A DNA stretch of 64,000 bases from Symbiodinium natans. Lineage: Eukaryota; Sar; Dinophyceae; Suessiales; Symbiodiniaceae. The notes under the pieces were generated by a model that made no database searches, was not told the origin of the DNA, and was given only the letters and a program-made list of their open reading frames with translations. Positions within the stretch are counted from its first letter, which is position 1; each line of letters starts with the position of its first letter. Shown here piece after piece: positions 41,812 through 50,502 of this stretch. Location of the stretch: assembly GCA_905221605.1 (NCBI GenBank), contig CAJNDS010002346.1:62001-126000 (forward strand). The letters run 5' to 3'. Both the position numbers and the translations under genes were made by a program.

Positions 41812-42150
41812 CTTAAACCACGAATTATGGGCCTTAAACCACGGGCCTTAACCCACGAATTATCCACGGGCCTTAAACCACGAATTATGGGCCTCAAACC
41901 ACGGGCCTTAAACCACTAATTATGGGCCTTAAACCACGGTCCTTAAACCACGAATTATGGGCCTCAAGCCACGGGTCTTAAACCACGAATTATGGGCCTT
42001 AAACCACGAATTATGGGCCTTAAGCCACGGGTCTTCAACCACGAATTATGGGCCTTAAACCACGAATTATGGGCCTTAAACCACGAATTATGGGCCTTAA
42101 AACACGGGCCTTCAACCACGAATTATGGGCCTTACAACACGGGCCTTAAT
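41812..42150 (+). repeat. ~21-bp satellite (CCTTAAACCACGAATTATGG)
   Basis: About sixteen units, alternating a full form (AAACCACGAATTATGGGCCTT) and a short form (AAACCACGGGCCTT). Frames across it (LKPRIMGLKPRAL) are by-products. Confidence 0.93.
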
Positions 42151-42424
42151 TAAGGCTTAAATTATTATATGAAAGAGAGGTTTAGGGTTTAGGGTTTAGG
42201 CGCTTTTGCCAGTGCCGAGGCTCTGCGGTGGGCTCCAGCAGCTCCATCTCCCTGGCGCAAGGCCAACCCCTTACCAATGAAAGGGGTTTAGGGTTTAGGG
42301 TTTAGGGGATTTGGGGGACCCTTGGGGATATAGGCCCTCTCAATAAGGTCCCTGTTTGAGAGAGCCAGAAGAGGGTCGAGAAAGGCTCCCGTCTTTAGGG
42401 TCCCCCATATCCTGCCTAGGACCA

Positions 42425-42534
42425 AAACCCTAAACCCTAAACCCTAAACCCTAAACCCTAAACCCTAAACCCTAAACCCTAAACCCTAAACCCTAAACCC
42501 TAAACCCTAAACCCTAAACCCTAAACCCTAAACC
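42425..42534 (-). repeat. CCCTAAA array (~16 perfect units)
   Basis: The longest uninterrupted C-type array in the window, 40 bp from an array of opposite sense. Confidence 0.96.
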
Positions 42535-42574
42535 AACCCCTCACCACCGCCCTCCAGCTCTTGGGGATTGAACT

Positions 42575-42822
42575 GGGGTTTAGGGGTTTAGGGGTTTACG
42601 GGCTTAGGGGTTTAGGGGTTTAGGGGTTAGGGGTTTAGGGGTTTAGGGGTTTAGGGGTCTAGGGGTCTAGGGGTTTAGGGGTTTAGGGGTTTAGGGGTCT
42701 AGGGGTCTAGGGCTTTAGGGGTCTAGGCGTCTAGGGGTCTAGGGTTTAGGGGTAGGGAAATAGGGTTTAGGGGTTTAGGGTTTGGGGGGTTGGGAAATAG
42801 GGTTTAGGGGTTTAGGGTTTAG
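42575..42822 (+). repeat. TTTAGGGG octamer array
   Basis: About thirty units, mostly eight bases (TTTAGGGG) with TCTAGGGG variants, against seven bases elsewhere. It points opposite to the preceding array. Confidence 0.92.
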
Positions 42823-42915
42823 GCTCTAGAGTTTGTTCGTAGAATTAGTGCAACGACCTAGCGGGTTGGGGCTTATTGCCATGCCAAAAGGCAGGGCCGG
42901 AGGTTCCATTTTCGG

Positions 42916-42976
42916 ACCCTAAACCCTAAACCCTAAACCCTAAACCCTAAACCCTAAACCCTAAACCCTAAACCCT
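42916..42976 (-). repeat. CCCTAAA array (~8 units)
   Basis: Nearly perfect units. Confidence 0.94.
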
Positions 42977-43710
42977 CAATTGGGGGAGCCCTTCTATACG
43001 CTATCGAGCTTAGGACAGGTAAGGGGCCATATGAGCAGCCGCAAAAAATCTTATGTTGTTGCTAAATAAAAATTCATGGGGTATCGTTTTATGGGGGGGG
43101 CCTATCGCTTGTATGGGACTTTGGCTCAATGCTACTACGAAAACGTTATCGCTTTACTGCTCATGAGATCCTAAACCTGGAACCCTCCCCTAAATACACC
43201 TGAATTCCTAAACCCGTTTCCTTTCTTTAGGACCTATACACTATAGAGTGAGAGTGCTCCTTGTAGGGCCTTTGCCCAGCGCTTCGGGTGGCCAAATGGG
43301 TATCGTAGGGGTCTAGCTTTGAGTATCGCTCTGGAATAATACCCAGCCACGACATCGTGACATTGTTGCAGAACGACTTCTAGATTCAAGGTTGAGGGTA
43401 TCGCTTGTTTTTTTGTTTGTTTATGCCGGGGGGGGGGGGGGCTATCGTTTTCCCGCTATAAGAAACCTCCTGCAACGTAATAAAAGGTTTCGCTCATATG
43501 AACGAACCAGAGGTTCAAGCATTTGGCTTTTCAGAGGCGCTTTGGACTAATTTACTTCAACTCGGCTTGTCAGCTGACTAGACAAACAACCTGGGAAGTT
43601 CAGAACGACACCACATACCACTTCTAGTTGCTTTGTCTTGAGGGTTTAGGGTTTAGGACATACCATTTCTACTTATTTTGTCTGCAGGGGTTAGGGTTTA
43701 GGGTTTTGGG

Positions 43711-43845
43711 GGCTTCAACGGCTCCAACCGGGATGCCCTCAACTCGACGCCCCCCAATCATGGCAGGCGCCGCCGCCACGCGAGGGGCGTGGCTGTGGCC
43801 GACGGGAGTCTGAGGATTCATGGGCTTCCCTACTACCCCCCTTAA
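43711..43845 (+). CDS. Putative exon running into element I
   Basis: Directly after a TTTAGGG-like stretch, a plus frame of 44 codons is open (GFNGSNRDALNSTPPNHGRR, then HARGVAVADGSLRIHG). It closes with TAA inside the left arm of element I. A minus frame across the same DNA is also open (from CCTCAG| at 43,809). If element I is spliced or inserted, the natural continuation may lie after 43,941. No family recognised. Confidence 0.28.
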   Translation, partial: GFNGSNRDALNSTPPNHGRRRRHARGVAVADGSLRIHGLPYYPP

Positions 43846-43941
43846 ATGACCTTAATTCGGCTTAATTATCCCCAAGGAACCTTAATTATGGGGGGGGGGA
43901 ACCTAGGGGGTAGTATGGAGGGGGGTAGTAGGGAAGCCCAT
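43820..43941. mobile_element. Inverted-repeat element I, perfect 22-bp arms
   Basis: Left arm 43,820-43,841 (ATGGGCTTCCCTACTACCCC and CC) and right arm 43,920-43,941 are exact reverse complements over 22 bp. The interior has CCTTAATT motifs and a run of ten G. 122 bp, no ORF. Confidence 0.82.
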
Positions 43942-44010
43942 AAAGGATGCAGCCGCCAGTCGATGCGAGGGTCATGTGTTTATCCCTAAAGCCCAAGTAA
44001 CCCCTAAACC

Positions 44011-44100
44011 TTGGGATGTGCCACAGTCATTAAGAGGGATTCCAATAGGGGGTACTACAATCCCTCTTAAGGACTGTTAGTGTAAGGGGGAACATCCCAA
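44011..44100. mobile_element. Inverted-repeat element family B, copy B2
   Basis: Ends TTGGGATGT and ACATCCCAA are exact complements. An inner pair TAAGAGGGATT/AATCCCTCTTA forms a second stem, and ATAGGGGGTACT is shared with B1. 90 bp. Confidence 0.78.
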
Positions 44101-44537
44101 CCTGAACCCTAAACCAGAAACTTAGGAGAAAACAAGGTGCCCTTGTTCGACAGAGAAGAACGCAACACATCACCGAGAAGGACGCTGGACTCTGTAGCAT
44201 TGCGTTGTTTGGTCTTGATCAGTCCTGCTTCGGGTTGGCTGGGCTGGTGTTCTAGGCAGTCTTGTTGTTCATAGGTAGTTATATCATGAGCCTTGGTGGA
44301 TATTCATGCCTGCATTATTGTAGGGTACTTCAGCAACACGGTTTGGTTGAATGACCTCTGCTCATGAGAAGAGTCCTGTACCACAAGTTATTTGCAAAAC
44401 CAAAAGCTCCAAAGGCTTAAAACCCACAAGTTGTCCTGAACGATGAACCCTGAACCGAAGCTCTGAAACCGAAAGCCCTGAACCTTACAAACCTCGACCC
44501 CAAGCCCGGCTCGAGACCGGCGACCCAGGTCTCTCTC

Positions 44538-44650
44538 GACTTGGAGGTTCATGGTACTTATAACCCACCGATAAGCCCCTTAAGTGCCCTATTATGGTTA
44601 TACAAGTACAGTTCAAATTGGTTAAAACAAGTACCATGAACCTCCAAGTA
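44538..44650. mobile_element. Inverted-repeat element family A, copy A6
   Basis: Left end GACTTGGAGGTTCATGGTAC and right end GTACCATGAACCTCCAAGTA. It has the best-preserved terminal arms of the family, with a 113-bp total length. Confidence 0.8.
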
Positions 44651-44812
44651 GGCACGAACGGATCCCGAACGCCTGGCTGAGGACGTGGACGTGCTCGTCG
44701 AACTGGTGGTATTGACGCCTCGCTCTCGTGTGCTCCCCCCAACAACGATTCGAGGGGGTCTTCTCTGCAGGGTTTTGGGGGCTGTTGCCCGAAAACCCGA
44801 AGCCCTAACTAA

Positions 44813-45394
44813 CTAAGTTGTGTGGTATTTCGAGGGCCTTAAAGAAGGCTGAGCATGCCCTTGAGGTCTAGGGCTTGGGGCTAACAGAGGGCATGGTAGG
44901 GCTTGGTAGGACAGTAACCATATGGGGGTTTCCGAAAACAAGGGTACCCTTTTTGGGGTTCCTATAATGAGGACTACAGTATTTTGGGGTATCTTTGGGG
45001 GTGCCCTTTTTTTGGAAAACCCCGTATGGTGATTAACGGTTCCCCTCTCTGATGCTGGTTGTGTTGTTTTAAAATTGAAGTTGTGACCACTGGCCAGTGA
45101 CGTGCGGTTGTTGACAATGGCTGACACCATGCGCAATTGCAGTGATGTGGCATCACATTTTGCGTCTCCGCGCAATGGCCAGATACCCTCAATTCCGGGT
45201 GCATAAGCCATGGTGACTCCATATGCCAGGCGTAGGGCAGCGCCGTGCCTTGTTCCATTGCTTGCCCGGTGCTGCATTGAAACATTCCCAAGTTTCTTAG
45301 CTATCGAAGGTTCCTGGTCATCTAGGACTTCCATAGACTCGCCTGCGGCAAGTACGTAGTTGAAGGCGAAGAGCGAGTCTGGCCCTGAAGGCAA
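44813..45394 (-). CDS. Unassigned ORF (193 codons) containing element F
   Basis: The longest non-transposon frame on minus outside the repeats. It starts at TTG; the first ATG is at 45,334. The first ~110 residues are protein-like (FNYVLAAGESMEVLDDQEPS ... IAKKLGNVSMQHRASN ... YGVTMAYAPGIEGIWPLRGD). The last ~80 residues are encoded by inverted-repeat element F and flanking sequence, so they probably replace the original 3' part. A second minus frame (44,974-45,291) is also open. No family recognised. Confidence 0.35.
   Translation of the reverse strand: MPSGPDSLFAFNYVLAAGESMEVLDDQEPSIAKKLGNVSMQHRASNGTRHGAALRLAYGVTMAYAPGIEGIWPLRGDAKCDATSLQLRMVSAIVNNRTSLASGHNFNFKTTQPASERGTVNHHTGFSKKRAPPKIPQNTVVLIIGTPKRVPLFSETPIWLLSYQALPCPLLAPSPRPQGHAQPSLRPSKYHTT
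44915..45034. mobile_element. Inverted-repeat element F inside an ORF
   Basis: Arms TAACCATATGGGGGTTTCCG and its diverged complement ending CCGTATGGTGATTA, about 120 bp. The GGGGGTTTCCGAAAA-type arm also occurs alone near 2,426, 14,105 and 40,967, suggesting a dispersed family. Confidence 0.7.
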
Positions 45395-45433
45395 CTAGGG
45401 CAAAGGGCACCACTCAGCTACCAAAGGAGCTTT

Positions 45434-45534
45434 CTACTGTTTGATTAAGAACCCCTAGTTTTTTAAAGTAAACCTTTTGTTGCCCTTAGCAGGAAGATTT
45501 GTTTGTTTTGTGTGGGGTTTTAAGCAAATCGTAG
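45434..45534. mobile_element. Inverted-repeat element family C, copy C3
   Basis: Arms CTACTGTTTGATTAAGAACC and GGTTTTAAGCAAATCGTAG; the interior includes TTTTGTTGCCCTTAGCAG. 101 bp. Confidence 0.72.
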
Positions 45535-46183
45535 GCTAGAGGGAGCTGAAACCCCAAACCCTAAACCTGGTGGGATGACCTCCGAGTTCGGCCGTAGGAC
45601 CGAAGGAGCTACTCGCGTTTTCAGGGGTTGAGTTCCCGTATCAGCTCTATTTAGGGTTTAGGGCTTAGGGTTTAGGTTTTAGGGTTCAGGGTTAAAACCG
45701 CAAACCCTAAACCCTAAATCGCTTCTTTTCCTGGTGTACTCTGGGACCTAGCATGCTCGAAGCAGGGAAACCCTTTGCTGCGAGCGCGGTTGGGGTGCAG
45801 GCGTGCCGACTGTCGGTTCTGAGCTCAACCCTACAGCCTAAACCCTAGACTTTACCAAAACCCCAAGCTCTCAACCCTAAACCCTAAACTCACAACCCTA
45901 AACCCTGAACTCTCAATCCTGAACTCTCAATCCTGAACCCCCCTGGGTTCCACATTGTCGTGTCATGTACCAAGGATGGCTCATCATTCCCTAAACCCTA
46001 AACCCTAAACCCAATTAAACCCTCAGATCAACCGCGGGATGTAATCTCGTCTTGTGGGGTTTAGGAGTTTAGGCCTTCAGGGCTTCTTTGCCGGACCCAA
46101 CAATGACCTAGAAATCACAAGGGTGCCCTCATGGGTTGAAAGGGCCTTGCAAGGGAACCCCCCAAAACGGAAACAAGGGCTAG

Positions 46184-46258
46184 AACCCTAAACCCTAAAC
46201 CCTAAACCCTAAACCCTAAACCCTAAACCCTAAACCCTAAACCCTAAACCCTAAACCC
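46184..46258 (-). repeat. CCCTAAA array at the 3' end of the LINE
   Basis: About eleven units. On minus, the LINE-side sequence ends ...CCCCTATCTA and runs into GGGGTTTAGGG repeats. Confidence 0.93.
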
Positions 46259-46365
46259 CTAGATAGGGGCCGAGTAAAGTCTGGGCCGTCGGCCATTTGC
46301 GGGGCCGTCGCTGTGGCCATCCGACATTTCATGGAGTCACGAAGCGTTGCTGTCGTTTCACTTGG

Positions 46366-46465
46366 NNNNNNNNNNNNNNNNNNNNNNNNNNNNNNNNNNN
46401 NNNNNNNNNNNNNNNNNNNNNNNNNNNNNNNNNNNNNNNNNNNNNNNNNNNNNNNNNNNNNNNNN
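46366..46465. other. Assembly gap (100 N)
   Basis: Exactly 100 N, the usual placeholder for a gap of unknown size. It interrupts the LINE 3' region, so the link between LINE and telomere-like array depends on scaffolding. Confidence 1.
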
Positions 46466-46830
46466 CGGCTTCGGGTGCCACACCGCCGGCTTTGGCAGGA
46501 GTGCCCTTGTCCACAGACACTCCCATGGGTATTTGTGACGCAAGTATTCCTGGAGCTTGGGTTCTTTGAACCCTTGTTCACGCCAGTAAGGACATTCCTT
46601 GAGGACATGCTCCAGAGTTGCTGGCATTTGGCACTTCTTGCACCATCCTGGCTTGGACTCCGTGATGACGCCCGCGTGCCACACTGACTTTATACCTTCC
46701 ATAAGGCCTGGGCTGAGGCCTCCCAGCTTCGTCAGCTTGTGATGCGGCGTCCAATCCAGCCCCTCTTGGGCACCAGCGCCACCTGCCTGTCGCGCTATCG
46801 CAGCCCGCTTCTGCTTCTTTCAAGCCATTT
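46466..46830 (-). pseudogene. LINE C-terminal C2HC domain, out of frame with the RT
   Basis: The frame reading KSVWHAGVITESKPGWCKKC then EHVLKECPYW continues upstream past 46,800 but is shifted by one base from the RT frame, which stops at 46,795 (RSRSGLR). The C-x2-C-x7-H-x4-C motif resembles zinc knuckles found after RT in LINEs. CLWTRALLPKPAV follows, then the N gap, where an RNase H domain would be expected in related elements (inference). Confidence 0.75.
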
Positions 46831-49800
46831 GTAGGCGAGGCTACCCATGCGTGGCTGGGTCCAATCAACGTTGAGGACACTTCCTCTCTTCCATCTGCCT
46901 GGGTCACTGGCATCTACCTTCAGATCCAATAAGTACGCCATGGTTGCTGCCATCGGCCCCGTGACCAGTGGCCAGTGGTGTTTGGCCGCACTCAACCTCT
47001 TCCAAGTGGTTTTCCAGGCCAAGTCAAAGTGGGCTTTTCCGCCACCGATCCATGCACGGAAAACTTTGGCCACCACTTTGAAATGCTGCTTGTGGATTGT
47101 GCGCTTTGGATCCTGGCATTTCTTGGCTCCCATGTCCAAGATGGTTTCCAAACTCCCAAGCTTGTATTTACCCAGGTGTTTTCCAACCACTGTTCGGAGC
47201 CATTTCATTCTTTTGGGTGAGACCCCCACAGAGGGGTGCCCCCACAGAGCAACTGATGTGATCGCTGCCTTGACCACGCGGAGTTTAGTGCTGGGCGGCG
47301 GCCCCAGCCTAGACAGTTTGCTATGTCTCGCATGGGCTTTCTTGGCCCGCGTTGCCGACGTCACCAAGCGACGCTTTCGCCCCCCTGTACTGTCGACGCC
47401 CAGGTCACGCATCACGTCGTACACCTGTGGCTCATGATGCAGCAGGAGTTCACGCAGGTGCTTGCTCGCCTGGGTACTGCTGGCCACAAACCCTGTCTTC
47501 TTGGATGAAATCGTGAAACCATTAGCATCCATCCCGTCCTTTAAGCTGCGGTAGACTCGTATGGCACTATCCGCCACGTGTTTAAAGGACTTATGCTGGA
47601 TGTCAATTGAGACATCATCCAACCAACAGTCCACGTTTGCCACATCTCGTCGCCTTTGGATCTTTTCTATCACCGGGTGCAATGCCACCTTTGCTAACGA
47701 TGGCGCCGCTGGGCAGCCCGCTTGCACGTCATTTGTAGCTCTGATGCCTGCCGATAGCACCCCATCCGCCACCAAGTATCTGGCACCCATGTACACTTCC
47801 AGTGCCATCTTCAGGATTAGCGGCGGATATTGCAGGGCCGTTGCTGCCATGATCAATTGCTGAAATTGGATGGTATCGAAAAAGGACTCGAGGTCCACAA
47901 AGAGTGACACCACATGCACTCCATTTGTCTTTGCCACCTCATTTCGCAGTAGTCTGCCTACGGCCACGTCCAAGCAGCAACTGCCTGGGACTGCCTTGTC
48001 GTACGTGGCAGTTGTGGCATAGCCTGCCTGCCAAGTACTTACCAAATCCCAGCGCAGACGGACCCAAGTCCTGTACAGGATGTGTAGCAAGGCGATTGGT
48101 CTTTCCCGGGTCAGATTCTTCGGCAGCATTGCTATAAGGGAGACTGTCATTTGCTGCGGCCATGCTGCCTTGGCCTCACATTCATGGTAGAAGGACACAA
48201 CGGCTTCAACTGGTTTATCGTCCATGGCCTGCAAATGGTCAATCCTCCAGCCATCCGGCCCCGGGCTCTTTAGTGCCAGTTTTTTGATCCTTGCCTTGAC
48301 CTCGACAGGGTTCAGCGGCTCCACGCTGGCCGCTTGTTTTTTGGCTGCATCCTCAAGCTCCGTCATGAGCGAGGCCGATTTTGCCAACGGTTGGCCCGTC
48401 GTCCACACTGCCGCCCAGTGGTCTCGGCGAATGTGTGGCCGTTCCAGCATGTCATATTCCATGTAGGGTCTGTGTACCACTTGTTCTTCTTTTCGCAAGG
48501 CATTGTATAATGGTCGCATGCCCTTTTCCATGGCCTTACTGAGCCATTGCTTGTACTGGTGGGCTGTCTCCTCCATATCCGCCTTTCTCGCGTAGCATTG
48601 CTGTTCGTCGATGCGCTTCAGAACAAGCTTAGCGTCCGTACCCCGGCCCAGGATACTCGCAAGCATATCCTCCTGGTTCTGCGCATCACCCTCGTAATAC
48701 TCGCCGAGCCTGCGTTGGACCAGACGCGCCACCGGATGTGCATCGCCATGATGTCTGCCTTGTTTGACCCATTGTTGGACCCGGTTCCAAAAGGCCGCCC
48801 TCTTGCCCGTCCAGACAACGTTCTCCGGGTTGTTGACCACCAATTTCTTCCGCACAATCTCCGATTTAACACCCATACCGTCGATTCGGCCTGTGATCGA
48901 CCTCTCCACACCGGCACTCAGGTGAGCAAATGTCTCACTGAGCTCATCTACCATCTTGGGTTCATCCAAGATGTTGATGCTCTGTGTGTTTTGAACTGGT
49001 TCATATTCCACAGTCTCCGTCACCAGTGCTCCCGCCTTCTTCATCTGGGGAACATCAGGGCTACTGCACGGTTGGGCCACCCTCCAATGCATTGCAGCAT
49101 GAGGCCGAAAAGGGGTTTCCCAATCCGTTTTCACTTGCAGGATGGGCACCAAGCATTTCGCAACCAGCCCGTAATCGATTTCATCCGATCCTTGGGCCGT
49201 TGGTTCCCCCACTCCAACAAATGCACCACCAACTTCTGTCGCCAGAGTTGTGCCCCTCATGGTATCCTGGGCTTCATTCCAATCACCCAGCACCATATAT
49301 GGCACTTTGCAGCCCTTGAGAAAGGCTATCAGTCTCGCCAGTACTTGGATATTGTTTGGAGCCTGGAATCCGACCCCGCTCTCCAAATACAGACTGACGA
49401 TGATCAAATCCCAGCCTTTGTTTCTCATGGCACATGCCAGGAAGCCCGCCGGTCCTGTCCCATACTCAGTAAGGTATCGCAGGTTCCTATGTCGGGGTGC
49501 CACCACTGCCAGGCCTCCTTGTACACCCTTAGTTGTTGTACTGCCTGGCATGCCAATGAAGGTGTATCCCATATCTTGGCAATGGCTCATGGCTTGCTGG
49601 ATACCCTCCGTCTTGAGATGGGTTTCCTGCAGCACCACCAGGTCCGGTCCTAGTTCGTGTATCCATGCCGCTATGGGTTTCCTCCAGCTGGTGATGTTAG
49701 CCGAGGTGATTTTGATGCATTCGGCCTTATCATCTTGGCGATACCCACTTGCCACATCTGCCAAGATCCATTTGGCATATTGTGCGTCCTGCTCCACAAA

Positions 49801-50310
49801 GGAACGAAGCACTTCGTGGCATGCTCGTTGTTGTAGCGGGTTGAGTTCCTGCTCTTCCAGTTTCTCAATGGCTTCGAGTGCGGCAGCCTCACTGGAAGCA
49901 TCATATCTACCCACCACTTGACACAACATTTGCCACTCCTGTGGTAGATCCTTAGGTGGTGCTCTTGGGTGCGCTTTCCGTTTCTTGGGCTTTTGCTTCC
50001 TTTGGTGACCCTCAGCACTTTGCGAGGCCGACAACCTTGCTTCCTCAGCTTTCTGCGAGGCCTTTAGGCTATCCCCTCTTACCGCAGTTGGGTTTCCCAT
50101 CTGTGTTTGGCTTCCCTCTGCTTTTTGCGAGGCCGAATTCACACATTCATCCTCATGGTCCGCACCTCCCAGACCGAAGTATCTGGGACCTGTGACCGCC
50201 CAACTGCTATCCACAGCACGGGCTGACTTTGGACCCCGCGTTACTGGACTCCAGCTCTCTTGGCTGTCTTCCACTGTGCTGTTTGTATTAGGCACTTGGG
50301 TACTACACAC
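46795..50310 (-). CDS. LINE ORF2: apurinic-type endonuclease and reverse transcriptase
   Basis: Nicks target DNA and copies the element RNA there (target-primed reverse transcription). The frame opens at GTG (50,310); the first ATG is at 50,100. Residues 50-100 hold three ASQKAE-like repeats. Endonuclease at about 200-410: ITSANITSW, LQETH (Glu229), GDWNE (Asp343, Asn345), DEIDY (Asp379), His404 or 408. RT at about 660-930: SPGPDGWR, FVDLESFFDT (Asp806), QAGCPAAPSLA, CWLDDV (Asp898, Asp899). WLDD replaces the common YADD/FADD. All key acidic residues are present, but the C-terminal part is lost to a one-base frameshift, so it is probably inactive as it stands. Confidence 0.92.
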   Translation of the reverse strand: MCSTQVPNTNSTVEDSQESWSPVTRGPKSARAVDSSWAVTGPRYFGLGGADHEDECVNSASQKAEGSQTQMGNPTAVRGDSLKASQKAEEARLSASQSAEGHQRKQKPKKRKAHPRAPPKDLPQEWQMLCQVVGRYDASSEAAALEAIEKLEEQELNPLQQRACHEVLRSFVEQDAQYAKWILADVASGYRQDDKAECIKITSANITSWRKPIAAWIHELGPDLVVLQETHLKTEGIQQAMSHCQDMGYTFIGMPGSTTTKGVQGGLAVVAPRHRNLRYLTEYGTGPAGFLACAMRNKGWDLIIVSLYLESGVGFQAPNNIQVLARLIAFLKGCKVPYMVLGDWNEAQDTMRGTTLATEVGGAFVGVGEPTAQGSDEIDYGLVAKCLVPILQVKTDWETPFRPHAAMHWRVAQPCSSPDVPQMKKAGALVTETVEYEPVQNTQSINILDEPKMVDELSETFAHLSAGVERSITGRIDGMGVKSEIVRKKLVVNNPENVVWTGKRAAFWNRVQQWVKQGRHHGDAHPVARLVQRRLGEYYEGDAQNQEDMLASILGRGTDAKLVLKRIDEQQCYARKADMEETAHQYKQWLSKAMEKGMRPLYNALRKEEQVVHRPYMEYDMLERPHIRRDHWAAVWTTGQPLAKSASLMTELEDAAKKQAASVEPLNPVEVKARIKKLALKSPGPDGWRIDHLQAMDDKPVEAVVSFYHECEAKAAWPQQMTVSLIAMLPKNLTRERPIALLHILYRTWVRLRWDLVSTWQAGYATTATYDKAVPGSCCLDVAVGRLLRNEVAKTNGVHVVSLFVDLESFFDTIQFQQLIMAATALQYPPLILKMALEVYMGARYLVADGVLSAGIRATNDVQAGCPAAPSLAKVALHPVIEKIQRRRDVANVDCWLDDVSIDIQHKSFKHVADSAIRVYRSLKDGMDANGFTISSKKTGFVASSTQASKHLRELLLHHEPQVYDVMRDLGVDSTGGRKRRLVTSATRAKKAHARHSKLSRLGPPPSTKLRVVKAAITSVALWGHPSVGVSPKRMKWLRTVVGKHLGKYKLGSLETILDMGAKKCQDPKRTIHKQHFKVVAKVFRAWIGGGKAHFDLAWKTTWKRLSAAKHHWPLVTGPMAATMAYLLDLKVDASDPGRWKRGSVLNVDWTQPRMGSLAYKWLERSRSGLR

Positions 50311-50502
50311 AGCTTGACTGCCTTCCCCATGTACCTGTGGCCATACAATGTCCCCGTGACACTGCTTTCGGCCACCGTCAAAAGAGAAATCAGAGTCTCC
50401 CCATTGAGACTCCTCTACTTGTCCTGCTTTCCTAGTTTGGCTGTTCGGACCAGGAGCTGCCCTGAGGTGTCGGCCCCTCCGCTCCTGTCCCAGCCTGAGG
50501 TT

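Noticed and set aside
41812-42150. CRISPR-like array
   Set aside because: Units are contiguous with no unique spacers; it is a satellite in a eukaryotic context.
42425-42534. True chromosome end
   Set aside because: The longest arrays are only about 16 units, lie inside the contig and face both ways; a telomere would be terminal, longer and of one polarity.
46847-49921. Plus-strand frames of up to 368 codons across LINE ORF2
   Set aside because: Antisense shadows; the minus frame carries all endonuclease and RT motifs.
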